DNA from: Symbiodinium natans | Lineage: Eukaryota; Sar; Dinophyceae; Suessiales; Symbiodiniaceae | Direction of reading: 5' to 3' | Length of the DNA stretch: 64,000 nt | Assembly (NCBI GenBank): GCA_905221605.1 | Contig: CAJNDS010002150.1 | Location: 197,659 to 261,658, forward strand | Shown: piece after piece, positions 49,828-59,284 of the stretch | Position numbering within the stretch: position 1 is the first letter of the stretch | Layout: each line of letters opens with the position of its first letter | Program-made: the position numbers and the translations under genes | Notes under the pieces: generated by a model | Databases searched by the model: none | Told to the model about the DNA's origin: nothing | The model's input: only the letters and a program-made list of their open reading frames with translations

Positions 49828-49845
49828 CTGTCTACAGGGTTTAGG

Positions 49846-49990
49846 TAGGGTTAAGGGTTTAGGGTTTAGGGTTTAGGGTTTAGGGTTTAGGGTTTAGGGT
49901 TTAGGGTTTAGGGTTTAGGGTTTAGGGTTTAGGGTTTAGGGTTTAGGGTTTAGGGTTTAGGGTTTGTATAGGGTTTAGGGTTTAGGGTTC
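49846..49990 (+). repeat. TTTAGGG block
   Basis: About 18 G-strand copies with one TTTGTATAGGG break. Confidence 0.95.
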
Positions 49991-50089
49991 AAGGGTATAG
50001 AGTTTGTGAGGGTTTCGGGTCTGAGGGTGGTACTTACAAGCCCCTTGGCCTGTCTTCCCTGAGGTTTCACCTGAACAAACAATAGGCAG

Positions 50090-50190
50090 GGGACTATACT
50101 CTGTACTTCCAGGGACCTAAGAATTCGGTTGCCAGAGCCCTTAAAGGCACAATAGAATCAGGTCCCTGGAGAGTACAGGGCTAGTTTAGG
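50090..50190 (+). mobile_element. ~100-bp hairpin element, family F
   Basis: TACTCTGTACTTCCAGGGACC at the left and GGTCCCTGGAGAGTACAGGG at the right are inverted. No coding content. Confidence 0.65.
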
Positions 50191-50327
50191 CTATCGAGGG
50201 TTTCGGCTTCTGCGGATAGAGGAGATCTGGCCTTGTGAAGCTCGGGTTTAGGCTTTAGGGTTTAGGGCTACCAGGGTCTCAATTCCGAGGTCTGCGTTTG
50301 CACGTGTCTGTCTTCTACCATTTCCAG

Positions 50328-50384
50328 TGGGGTTGATCTAAGTTATGGGCCCTGCAGGGCTCTCTATCGCCGCATGTTCCTAGA
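50328..50384 (+). CDS. Internal exon, unknown
   Basis: Strong acceptor CTTCTACCATTTCCAG, one base, GVDLSYGPCRALYRRMFL, donor GTCTAG. Confidence 0.55.
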
Positions 50385-50455
50385 GTCTAGGACCCTAACC
50401 CCTAAACCCTCAACCCTAAACCTAGACCCTAAACCCTAAACCCTAAACCCTAAAC

Positions 50456-50549
50456 GGGGGCGGCATGCTTGGAGGTTGCCGCTGCGCCTAGGCCTTTCGA
50501 TCCTCCCGGCCTCATTGGGAGTTCGAGCACTGGCTCCCGGCTTGGCCAT
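50456..50549 (-). CDS. First exon, basic, telomeric donor
   Basis: ATG 50549 (right after CCCCCCAG, a possible trans-splice or cis acceptor), MAKPGASARTPNEAGRIERP RRSGNLQACRP, then donor C|GTTTAGGG. Strongly coding; product unknown. Confidence 0.68.
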
Positions 50550-50620
50550 CTGGGGGGTTAAGGGTTAAGGGTTAAGGGTTTAGGGTTTAGGGTTTAGGGT
50601 TTAGCTCATCTCTGTTGCAG

Positions 50621-50865
50621 TTCAAAAAGGTGTGAATGCAACCCCGGCGCCGAATTCTGATCAATCAACCGCAACACCCTACAAAACTATACCGAGGTCA
50701 TCAACAACATCATACTTTTCTTCTAGAGCTAGACTTGCGAGGGCTTGTCATAGGTCATTGGGGGAGCTTCTTGCAGAACCAACCCATGGTGCCCAGGGCA
50801 CCGTACCGGCTCATGCTTTCGGCCAAAACACAATTGACCAACCGGCCCCCCCCCCCCCCCCATAG
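50621..50865 (+). CDS. Long S/T/P-rich exon, telomeric donor
   Basis: Acceptor CATCTCTGTTGCAG, then QKGVNATPAPNSDQSTATPY, KTIPRSSTTSYFSSRARLAR, GELLAEPTHGAQGTVPAHAF and a poly-Pro end coded by a C run, then donor ATAG|GTTTAGGG. About 81 codons, among the longest exons here; C-run length makes the exit phase uncertain. Confidence 0.7.
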
Positions 50866-50953
50866 GTTTAGGGTTTCGGGTTTAGGGTTTGGGTATAGGG
50901 TTTAGGGAGTGGGGTTTGGGGTTTAGGGTTTAGAGCCATTTTGTGATGTGAAC

Positions 50954-51053
50954 CTTCAATAACGAGACCGTCCTCAGCGGTGGGCCACTTGATGGGTTTC
51001 CGGTTGTCCATCTCACTGCGCATGCGCTGGACATGGTACTCACCTTCACCCAT
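50954..51053 (-). CDS. First exon, unknown
   Basis: ATG 51053, MGEGEYHVQRMRSEMDNRKP IKWPTAEDGLVIE, donor GTTCAC. 33 codons plus one base. Very protein-like, conserved-looking, but I cannot name it. Confidence 0.75.
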
Positions 51054-51205
51054 ATAGGGCCCGGAGTTTCAAGTTTTTGGGCTTTACCCTGACTACCTGG
51101 TGCCTTATGAAAGGCCCTTATGAAATGCCCTTTATGAGGCATACCTTGACTTGTAGGGTACTCGGAAACGGGGGCCCATGTGCTTAGGTGTGGTTTGGGG
51201 TTTAC

Positions 51206-51251
51206 GCGGGTTCGGCGGTTTAGGAATTGCAGTATGGTAGTTTTCTCTAAG
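51206..51251 (-). CDS. Short exon, unknown
   Basis: Acceptor GTTCTGGAG, LRENYHTAIPKPPNP, donor GTAAAC. A second frame is open. Confidence 0.45.
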
Positions 51252-51468
51252 CTCCAGAACTGCAACCCGGAACCCCTAAACCCTTAATTCCTGAACCCTT
51301 GAACCCTCAAGTGGACGCCGGGGTGGCAGTAGCAACTCTGAAGTTAGGTGACTCCTCCCAGGCCCTATTTCTTGTCTAGGGTCCCGGTACACTAGTACAT
51401 CCGGGATTAAGGTTTACAGGGTTTTGGGTATCTCATTGAGGGGGTGCGCTGCTGCTGAAAGCGCCCAG

Positions 51469-51531
51469 GCGCGCGCCCGGGCTCTTGGCTTTCTGATCGC
51501 GCTCTTGTTCTTTCATGCGTGTTTGAGCTGA
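51469..51531 (+). CDS. Terminal exon, hydrophobic
   Basis: Acceptor AAGCGCCCAG, ARARALGFLIALLFFHACLS, TGA. Could be a C-terminal membrane anchor. Confidence 0.5.
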   Translation, partial: ARARALGFLIALLFFHACLS

Positions 51532-51736
51532 GGGAGGGAGCTACAGTGAAGCACACAGTAGGGTCCTTGCACAGAACGCCACGACGATGTTAATCTTCTG
51601 GCAGGCTTAGCTTTCTGGATCTCAGGGGGCTTACAGCTTAGGGTTTTGAGTTTGGGGTTTAGGGCCTCTGGACCACAACCCTCAACGGCTGCAACTTCAT
51701 GCGCGAGACGTCCCAACTGCCTATCCGGTGACTAAC

Positions 51737-51790
51737 CCGCTGGCCTTCGCCGCCGCAAGGCTCAACATACCAGACCGGCGATGAAGCATC
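51737..51790 (-). CDS. Internal exon, unknown
   Basis: Acceptor GCTTTGTGCAG, exactly 18 codons DASSPVWYVEPCGGEGQR, donor GTTAGT. CGGEG is faintly TSP1-like. Confidence 0.6.
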
Positions 51791-51859
51791 CTGCACAAAG
51801 CAGAGGAATCTTTAGGGTTTAGGGTTTAGGGTTTAGGGTTTAGGGCTCTTCTCGGGCTT

Positions 51860-52390
51860 ACCATTTCTGGCTGCGGATCCCGAACAAGCCCAGAAATCCA
51901 CATCCGAAACGCGAGCTCGAAAACCAAAATACCAGATCTCCGGACTCTCCCTACAGCCCTAAGATGCTCAAGCCCAAAGCCGTTCCGAGCATCCCGAGTG
52001 ATAGGAAAATCATTGAAAACCCTGTAGCGTTTTGAAGGCTCCGGAAACCTCAGACCCGAGAGCTTCGCGTTGAGGGTCCTTTAGGGTTCAGGCTTCCGGG
52101 CCGCCTCAGCCCCCCCCCTAAACCCTAAACCCTAAACCCTAAACCTAAACCCTAAACCCTAAACCATGGTAAAACTCCAAAACCCTCAACCCTCCCTAGC
52201 TTTTGTCGGCCCAGACCCCCCCTCAAAAACCCTGGCACCTGAAACCTGAAACTGTAGGGACCCATCCCGATCAGCCCCATGCCCTCAGCCTCGGCTAAGA
52301 AAAAAACGCAATCACAGACAAGCCAGAGCCAATAGTTTGGGGTTTAGGGTTTTTTGGGGTTTTAGGGTTTATGGGTTTGAGGTTTTAGGG
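51860..52390. other. Stretch without a supported gene
   Basis: A short CCCTAAA block at 52120-52165 and degenerate fragments; nothing else supported. Confidence 0.5.
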
Positions 52391-52397
52391 TTTAGGG

Positions 52398-52856
52398 ATG
52401 TCGACTCGAGTCTCGAAAGCGAAGCGCTCACTGGACGACGGTCGACGGCCATCACGTATGGGAAGTGCCAGTGGCTCAGTGGCTCTGGGCGACGCCGCTA
52501 CGCCGCCACCCACATTGAATCTAAGGATCTCAGTGCAGGAGATCGCAGAGGGGCTGTTCTCGCCTCCGAGAGCATGTTTTTTTCAAGGCGTGCACATCCA
52601 GCCGAGAGCAGAGTTGCATCTTCCACAAGCGCAAGCGGCGCGAAGACACGGCAGAGGGAAGGCAAACAGATCCCCAAGAAGGATTCGGCAAGAGCAGCAT
52701 AATTCTTCTGCCCTAGACCCTAAGCCTCAAGCCCTAAGCCCTGAGCCACTAGCCCCAAGCTCGGGGAGCACTCCCAACGCCCCATCCTTCTTGTTCACCT
52801 TGAGGTCGACCACAGTCTGCACGATCATCCTAGGTTACCCAGTAGCCCAGGAATAG
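52398..52856 (+). CDS. Long ORF or first exon, basic N-terminus
   Basis: ATG 52398, MSTRVSKAKRSLDDGRRPSR, then TLNLRISVQEIAEGLFSPPR and ACFFQGVHIQPRAELHLPQA. 152 codons to TAG. The last third is telomere-derived and doubtful; another plus frame (ending ...KKDSARAA at 52702) is natural in its second half, so a splice or frameshift near 52580 is possible. Confidence 0.58.
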   Translation: MSTRVSKAKRSLDDGRRPSRMGSASGSVALGDAATPPPTLNLRISVQEIAEGLFSPPRACFFQGVHIQPRAELHLPQAQAARRHGRGKANRSPRRIRQEQHNSSALDPKPQALSPEPLAPSSGSTPNAPSFLFTLRSTTVCTIILGYPVAQE

Positions 52857-53008
52857 AAAAGGGCTTAGGAGAACACCATACACAACCCATCAATTCATTT
52901 TGAACGGTTGGTTTTGGTATGATCCAGGGGCCTTTAGGGAGCAGGGACTACGTAGGGTGAGGAGCCACTTCAATTCGCGGGGGGGGGGGGGGGGGGGGGA
53001 GCCTGGAC

Positions 53009-53125
53009 CACAGATAGGGAAAATGGGTGCCAGAGTGGGTACCAGCGTCTGCTTGAAGATGTCGCCGAAGTTCCCGGCGCGATACGCGTGTCTGGCGGCA
53101 GGCGTCGTGAAATACAGGGTCCAAT
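53009..53125 (-). CDS. Exon of an RlmJ-like rRNA methyltransferase
   Basis: Acceptor CCCTTCGATTAG, two bases, WTLYFTTPAARHAYRAGNFG and DIFKQTLVPTLAPIFPIC, then donor GTCCAG. The RHAYRAGNFGDIFKQ stretch matches the conserved start of the RlmJ/DUF519 family, which N6-methylates an adenine of large-subunit rRNA using S-adenosylmethionine (Y-R-H-x-F-H-A-G-N-x-A-D-V-x-K-H in bacteria). The SAM-binding and catalytic motifs must lie in other exons that I could not find. Possibly an organelle-targeted enzyme. Confidence 0.72.
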
Positions 53126-53358
53126 CTAATCGAAGGGTGCGTTGGTGAGTTTTATTATGATTCTGAAGGTGATTTAAGCGGATTGTGTTGGTAGTTCTTA
53201 AGGCTGCTGTATTATGGGCATTATGGGCTCGAGGACTTCCCCAAACCCGTACGACCCCTGATCTCCAAGCCCCCCAAAGCCCTGAATCCACTGAAGGTCG
53301 ATCCAAGCAACCCTAAAAACCCCAAGCCCGTCCAACCTAGCCCCCTTCAAGCCCCCAA

Positions 53359-53422
53359 TTAAGCTCTGAACCCTAAAAAAACCCTATAATTAACCCGACC
53401 CCTCCCCCCTCCTCTTCCCAAT

Positions 53423-53453
<31 letters not shown>

Positions 53454-53682
53454 TTGCCTGTCGAAGACTTTCGTCTGAGCGCCCGTCATCCGCTGGTTCT
53501 TCGGCAGGGCGTGGACCGGTGCTAAGCCTATCAGGTTGCTCAGCAAGTGATTGTGGTTTAGGGACGATGGTGGTGATGATGATGATGATGGCGGTCGATG
53601 GTGATGATTGCGATGCCATATCAAACAAATGCATTGTACAACAATTCCGAAATATTTGAAGATGAGCAGACACAGGTGGCAT
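53359..53682 (-). CDS. ORF with acidic segment, unknown
   Basis: ATG 53682, MPPVSAHLQIFRNCC..., then SLAEQPDRLSTGPRPAEEPA DDGRSDESLRQ before a poly-G coded by the C run at 53425. The acidic segment is the reliable part; TIIIII codes over a GAT repeat. Confidence 0.48.
53425..53453 (+). repeat. Poly-C run
   Basis: About 28 uninterrupted C, likely length-variable. Confidence 0.9.
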
Positions 53683-54060
53683 TGGATGAAGTGGTTGTGA
53701 TTTGCGGTACTTAGGAGCCTTCTGAAAAATAATTGGTGTTGGTGGTGAGAATATTGGTGCTGTATGAAAAGTTCGTGCACGTGTTTGTTGTTATTGCGGT
53801 AAGCTGGTCTTGATATTTGAATGTTTCACTTACATGCATCGAAATCCAAGAAACTCGTTTATAACACAAAAACACACAGAAACTCATGATGATGGTGAGG
53901 ATGATGGTGCTGGATGGTGCTGATGGTGATGGTAGTGGTTGGTGATGATGGTGATGACGGTGATCGATGATGGTGATGATGGTAGTGCCAATGGTCATGA
54001 TGCTGGGGGTGATGATGATGCTGGTCGATGGTGATGATGGTCATGACGGTGGTGATGATA
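53565..54060 (+). repeat. GATGGT/GATGAT trinucleotide clusters
   Basis: Two clusters (53565-53610 and 53885-54060) of imperfect GAT and GGT triplets around a unique 270-bp middle. Frames of H, I and T on the minus strand are artefacts. Confidence 0.88.
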
Positions 54061-54189
54061 AGAATTGTTAGACTTCAGGACTGGTTAGTTTTTGTAGTGT
54101 TGATATTGCGCCTGCTATTGCTGTTACTGTTGCAGTTCCAGTTGCTTCTCCCTACTCCTTTTCCTACTCCTACTGCTGCGACTTTGCCG

Positions 54190-54460
54190 TACCACTGTCA
54201 CGTGTTCATTTTTTGTTTGTGGGGGACCCAGACCCTAGTAAGCGGATCAAGCAGAAGAGACACGTTGTCGACCGGGCTACCCTGCAACCCCACACTGAGG
54301 GCAGGGGAACGAAAGCAACCACATTCTCGAGATTCTCGTGCATTCATGCTGGGACGAGCGCTGCCAGCCAGGTCTCCTGTTGGATCAAGGAACCTTTCGT
54401 GCTCTTGAGATGCTCCCACTTTGCTCGCGCTGGGACTGTAACATGACCAAGAATCTTACT
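54190..54460. other. Coding-like on both strands
   Basis: Plus frame GDPDPSKRIKQKRHVVDRAT then LQPHTEGRGTKATTFSRFSC ends at donor GTCTCC (54378). Minus frame GASQEHERFLDPTGDLAGSA then ALSVGLQGSPVDNVSLLLDP runs 54198-54419. Both are natural; I cannot choose. Confidence 0.5.
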
Positions 54461-54819
54461 TTTCTGCAGGAGTCGTCAGGTGAGCACCGTCTGCGTATAA
54501 AACCATAAATGTCCTTGTAGCTTCTATTCTCTCGATGGAGAGCCTGATGGGGGCAACAACTGGAAACGCATCTCTTGTAATTCTCCACAGCACATACAGT
54601 TGGGCTTGAAAGGGCTACTCTCGTTATCATTGACTGCCCAGGGATACTCGCCCCACCCTCGCGCCCAAAGAAGAGAACAAACAGAAAAGCCTGAGGCCAC
54701 AGAGAAACAAAACAAAACCTACTTGGAGGTAGAAGTGCCAGTGCCCTTAATGAGGTTAGAACTTTAACCGTACTCAACACCCTACTCATAGTTCCCCATG
54801 AACCTGCCAGTATGGGCAT
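54385..54819 (-). CDS. 144-codon ORF, maybe with a 24-nt intron
   Basis: ATG 54819, MPILAGSWGTMSRVLSTVKV, later CAVENYKRCVSSCCPHQALH RENRSYKDIYGFIRRRCSPD. GTAAGATTC...TGTTACAG at 54442-54465 would be a 24-nt intron, in frame and open, after which SQREQSGSISRARK leads to GTTCCT. Product unknown. Confidence 0.5.
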   Translation of the reverse strand: MPILAGSWGTMSRVLSTVKVLTSLRALALLPPSRFCFVSLWPQAFLFVLFFGREGGASIPGQSMITRVALSSPTVCAVENYKRCVSSCCPHQALHRENRSYKDIYGFIRRRCSPDDSCRKVRFLVMLQSQREQSGSISRARKVP

Positions 54820-54868
54820 CTGACCCTAAACCCTCAAACCTCAACACTAAACCCTATACTCTAAACTC

Positions 54869-56053
54869 TTAGATTTCGAAAGCCCTGCCTGGATAAAACT
54901 TCTGCCACTCTGGGGTGTGATCCTTCTCGCGCTCCTCGATGGCAGTCTGGATTTGCCTGGAAAGAAAAGTGTAGTTCAGAGGGCCCAGAAGAAAGCAGCC
55001 CATAGACACCAACGGATGAACCCTAAAAGGGCTTGAAGAGTTCTGGGCAGTTCTGCGGGGTTTGGCTTGGGGAGTTTGGTGAGTTTAGGGTTTTAGGGGG
55101 TTAGTGGTTGAGGGTTTGGGGATTTGGGTAGTTTAGGGTTTTGGGCTTTAAGTTCGTGTTTTAGGGTTTGGGGGGTCGGGCTTCTCGGGTTTGGGGTTTA
55201 GGAGGTGCGGGTGGAAAGTAGGAAGTGACCCTCTTCAGGAGTCGAGGATTTCTGTCACGGCATCCTCTACTCCCCTAACTACTGTACGCCCTACCCAAAC
55301 CAGGCCCAAACAAGGGCCTCGGGGGTTTGGGGCTTATATCGGCCAGCCATGAACGAGTCCATTTTGTCATCGAGGCTGATTTCGCGCTCGGATGGGCTGC
55401 AAATCTAACCCTTTGATCATGCTTGCAAAAGAATTCTGCATTGGACGCTTTCGGACAACAACCGTAAGCGAGTCACCTTCGTTGAGGCCACACTGTCGAA
55501 TGGTGCGGACGTCCTGGAGGCGCGTCGTGTTGCAGAACAATTCCACAATGTGATCGCTCTCGACAGGAACGACCTGCTTGAACATCTTTATCACCTCAGA
55601 GATAGTATCCTTCCGCTGGACGGTCAAGGGGGTAGAGTTGCCTGATACCTGAAGCAAGTTAAGCGCGATTGTCTCAGCTGGGTTGGCCGCAGCAGCTGTC
55701 TGCAACTCCACTTGCTTCTGTGGCAGATGTTGGGCGTGCATGGGCTGCGCCGGCCGCATAGGCTCCAAATCTAACGCTTCGATGCTGCTTGCAAAAGAAT
55801 TATGCATTGGACGCTCTCGGACAACAACCGTAAGCGAGTCACCTTCGTTGAGGCCACACTGTCGAATGGTGCGGACGTCCTGGAGGCGCGTCGTGTTGTA
55901 GAACAATTCCACAATGTGATCGCTCTCGACAGGAACGACCTGCTTGAACATCTTTATCACCTCAGAGATAGTATCCTTCCGCTGGACGGTCAAGGGGGTA
56001 GAGTTGCCTAATAGCTGCAACTTCAGCTTGATTGCCTCATCTACTTCGGCCAT
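54869..56053 (-). CDS. Tandem ubiquitin-like domain protein, three exons
   Basis: ATG 56053 (the frame stays open upstream to 56134, so an earlier exon is possible). Exon 1 carries two beta-grasp domains at about residues 8-82 and 130-204, each with STPLTVQRKDTISEVIKMFK, IVELFYNTTRLQDVRTIRQC and GLNEGDSLTVVV. No C-terminal GG follows, so it is not a conjugated modifier but likely an adaptor or shuttle-type UBL protein. Exon 1 can read to TGA 55367. Splicing instead (GTTGTT to GGGTTAG near 55403) gives exon 2 (to 55301): PSEREISLDDKMDSFMAGRY then KPQTPEALVWA, donor GTTTGGG. Exon 3 (54869-54956): QIQTAIEEREKDHTPEWQKF YPGRAFEI and TAA; 2+1 phase match. Confidence 0.8.
55438..56010 (-). repeat. 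366-bp tandem duplication within the UBL gene
   Basis: The ~205-nt UBL segments at 55438-55645 and 55804-56010 differ at only about three positions, while the linkers differ more. Period 366 bp is 122 codons. Confidence 0.9.
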
Positions 56054-56099
56054 GGCTGTGCGCAAATCCGTTTGTCTTTGAGCCTCAACGCCCTCGTGG

Positions 56100-56500
56100 A
56101 TTAGGGACCCAATTAGGGACGTCTGCTTTTGATCAAGTCATTTGCCATTTGTCAAAGCATACACGCACACTCACGGTCACACACCATTGGCCAATTCTTG
56201 CTTCTGTCCCTCCCTGCATGAACATAGTGGACATGGAAACGACACCGCGTGCTCCCACAACCTTCACCCTAAACCTCATCGCCGTAATTTCATGTGAGAG
56301 TGCCAATTCCATTTGTCTTGCATTAGGCGGTGGGATTGGGGTTGTTTCATACGGTTTCATGCGGCTGTCTCAGTGTATGGGCTTTACCGAGGGTCCGATA
56401 GCAAGGGACGATGCGTCATCCTCTGGAATTTCTAGTCATGTGGCTATGTGGTGGGTTCAGGCGAATAGTTGTCATAGGGGGCGCTGCAAGGTGAGAAACC
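56100..56500. other. Open frames on both strands, undecided
   Basis: Plus frame contains NLIAVISCESANSICLALGG and FTEGPIARDDASSSGISSHV. Minus frame contains MRFRVKVVGARGV. Neither has clear splice sites. Confidence 0.4.
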
Positions 56501-56754
56501 GTAACCCTAAACCCTAAACCCTACACCCTAACCCTAAACCCCTAAACCCTAAACCTCAACCAGTGCGGCCGCGCGGCCGCTGCGTGGGCGTCTGGAAGGC
56601 CCGGGCGCGGGCTAGTCCGCCCTTGCCAACATGATGTGGGAGGGGCGGTCTGGGGCTTAGGGTGTAGGAGGCTGTGCGGTTCAAAAGATATGTTGACAGC
56701 TTACAGAAACCCTGGTACTATGTACACATGCATATATGTATATGTGTATACGTG

Positions 56755-58239
56755 TATATATATATATATATATATACCCCCCCCCCCCCCCACCCCCAAG
56801 ACCAGAAGAGAAGCCTGAGGTGCGACACCGTCCCAACGGTTCCACTAGGTACTAATTCTTTGCATCCCATCGGAGGCAAGCCCCGCAAGCATGGGCATTT
56901 TTTTTAGGCAAACCTGAAGAGAATTGCAATCAAAAAGCAAGCTGGGTTCCCAAGACATGCCAATGTTTGTAAGGTTTTCCTCCCATGGAATGCAAGGAAG
57001 AGGTAGAATCTAAGAACCATTCACCATACCCCAAACCCATACCCCTTGACTTATATGAAAGGATAAAATAAGGGAGTCTAAGGGAGGATTTTACTATACT
57101 CCTTAATTTCTTTTGAGGGGCATGCCCTAGGGGAATGTAGCCCTCAATTTCTTTTAAGGGGTATGCCCTATAGGGGTATGTTGAGTATTGCTTAGATAGA
57201 AGAACTACCCACATCATGTATGTATATTTTCCGTGTGTCTAGTAGAAGAAAGGATGGTAACAGAAATTGTTCAAGAAACCAAACACTCTACGAACCAAAC
57301 AAAAAGATGCAAAACCATGGGGCACGATGACCCGAACATAGGGAACTAGTCTCCCAATATTGTGTGTGTGTGTGTGTGTGGATTTTTGCTGGTTTAGGTT
57401 TTTGTTACGAAAAAAATCATTCAACAACAAAAACCAACAAAAACACAAGTTTGGGACACTATGACCCGGACCTGGAGGACTAGTCTTCCTTTATTCTAGT
57501 CATTTTTGGTTTTGGGGGAGACTGTGACCTGGAGACGGAACCAAACAGATATATGCTATACGAAACACCGTAACACCCACAAAAACCCACAAAAACAAAG
57601 AACCAACATTTGGGGAGACTAGCGCACTGTCTGCGGCGCAACCTGCCAAAAACACACACACACACACAAAAAACAAAAAAAAAACTTGGGAGACTAGTCC
57701 CCTGGGTTCGGGTCATGGTCTCCAAATATTTGTTAGGGTTTCGGGAGACTGTGACCTGGAGACGGAACCAAACAAGACTCCCCCAAAACAAAAAAAAACA
57801 AAAGAACCAAAGGAACCAACAACACCCAAAAAAACCAAAAAAAAAAAGCAACAAAACAAAAAGTCAAAAACAAAACAAAAAAACATAAAAAAAAACACAA
57901 AAATCGGAGGGCCTGGTCCAAACCCAAAAAAACCCAAAAGACCAAACAAAAGGCCCGGACCCGGGCCATGGTTCCCCAAATTTGTTTTTGGTTGTTTTTG
58001 GTTTTTGTTGGTTTGGGCCAGGCCCTCCGAGTTTTTTGGTGTTTTTGGGTTTTGGTGTTTTTGGTGTTTGTTCTTTTTTGGTGTTTGTTTTGGTTTGGGC
58101 CAGGCCCTCCGATTTGTTTTTGTTTTTTTGGGGTTTGTTGTGTGTTTTTGTGTTTTTGCTTTTTTGGTTTTCCTTGCTCTTGGATTCGTGCGGGGTTGGT
58201 CTTGGGGGGGGGTTAGCATATATATATATATATATATAT
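56755..58239 (+). mobile_element. 1.5-kb TA/C-ended repeat element
   Basis: Left end: (TA)n, a run of 15 C, A, five C, AAGACCAG. Right end is the inverse: TGGTCTT, nine G, TTAGCAT, (TA)n. TATATATGCTAACCCCCCCC at this right end matches the right end of the 17.3-20.0 kb element at nearly every base. Inside are an inverted pair (56868-56910 against 56950-56995), a duplicated CTTTTRAGGGGYATGCCCTA unit (57112, 57149), repeated GGGAGACTGTGACCTGGAGA segments and an A/T-rich hairpin. No transposase. Confidence 0.65.
57903..58113 (+). repeat. Large hairpin with CGGAGGGCCTGG arms
   Basis: CGGAGGGCCTGGTCCAAACC at 57905 pairs with GGTTTGGGCCAGGCCCTCCG at 58010-58030 and again at 58094-58113. The loop contains CCCGGACCCGGGCC. 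Long K/N/P and F/G/V frames here are low complexity. Confidence 0.8.
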
Positions 58240-58446
58240 TTTGTATATATGCATAATTGTATGCACAAGTATGGTAACTACACGTAAGCTCCCGAACAGC
58301 AGCCCAACGCCTCAACCTGAAGGGAGAAGCCCCTTTCCTAATCACAAACTATTTAGCGAAGTTCAGTGAGGCATGACCAGGGATTTTCGGGTGCCTTGTA
58401 GAGGGTTTAAGCTTCTTCAGGGTTTAGGTTTTAAAATAAGGTATAG

Positions 58447-58587
58447 AAAGTCGGGCGAAAGGGTGGATGAAAACTGTTGCAAAGCCTATGATTTAAGCTA
58501 CCGTGGACATGCTGTGCGAGATGCACGCGTGGAATTCCACTCGTGCTGTAAAAAGGCTGCGCCACATTTCGCCCCTTTGCCATACAG
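58447..58587 (+). CDS. Internal exon, cysteine-containing
   Basis: Acceptor AAGGTATAG, one base, KSGERVDENCCKAYDLSYRG, HAVRDARVEFHSCCKKAAPH FAPLPY, then donor GTCTGA. 141 nt. Strong coding look; two CC pairs. Family not recognised. Confidence 0.7.
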
Positions 58588-59022
58588 GTCTGAACCCAAG
58601 ACAACCCCTATGAACCCTATCATCCCAAAGCCCTGAACCCCTAAACCTTAGACCCCAAAAACCCTAGACTGGACCTCTGGTAACAACATAAAACCTTGCA
58701 GTCCAACTCTTCTTATGATTTTTTGGGTTTACGGTTCGGGGGCTTGTCGCTTGTTGAAAGTTCTAGCTTGCTTGGCGTACGTCTAAAAGTACCCATGGAC
58801 TAAGTAGGGTCAACCCTAAACCCTAAACCCCAAACCTTTCCCTGTGGACATTTTTAATCTTGCCCCTGTAGGGGATCTACTCGTCCTTTGTAGGCCCTCC
58901 TCCTTTCCTTCTCGGTGTTTCGGGCCATTTCGGGTCTTCTTGGATCTTGTGCCCGCCCAGGTTTTCTCAAGTCTCCTGTCACCTAGACCTAGGAATCAAA
59001 GGCTGCCCTAAATTTCGCTTAC

Positions 59023-59149
59023 CAGGGATCCTCGCTCGACCATAAAGGACGAAGGATACCATAAGGACACTGGCCTGGCGGTCTGTCTTGAGCTGCTTCT
59101 GGTCTTCGGACGCCCATCGGTCGTAGACCTGCGCGACCACATAAAACGC
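59023..59149 (-). CDS. Internal exon, unknown
   Basis: Acceptor GGGGTTTCAG, AFYVVAQVYDRWASEDQKQL then KTDRQASVLMVSFVLYGRAR IP, consensus donor GTAAGC. 42 codons plus one base. One of the clearest exons in the window. Confidence 0.82.
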
Positions 59150-59250
59150 CTGAAACCCCCAAAACTCAAAAAAAAGAAAAAAACTCACACAGAAAGCTCC
59201 TTCCCAAGCTGTCACGCCCAAAACCCCAGCAGCCCACGGACCCTGCACAC

Positions 59251-59284
59251 TTGGCTTTCTCTAGGTGACGCTTGTTCTCCACGA
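59251..59284 (-). CDS. Short exon upstream of the above
   Basis: Acceptor AATCTTGCAG, VENKRHLEKA, donor GTGTGC. Its phase does not match the exon at 59149 directly, so either a further small exon lies between or one boundary is wrong. Confidence 0.5.

Noticed and set aside
53711-54044. His/Thr/Ile-rich proteins on the minus strand
   Set aside because: Imperfect GAT/GGT triplet repeat; all frames are open.
57713-58345. 210-codon frame rich in F, V, G or K, N, P
   Set aside because: Low-complexity T/G or A/C sequence of element 2; composition is not protein-like.
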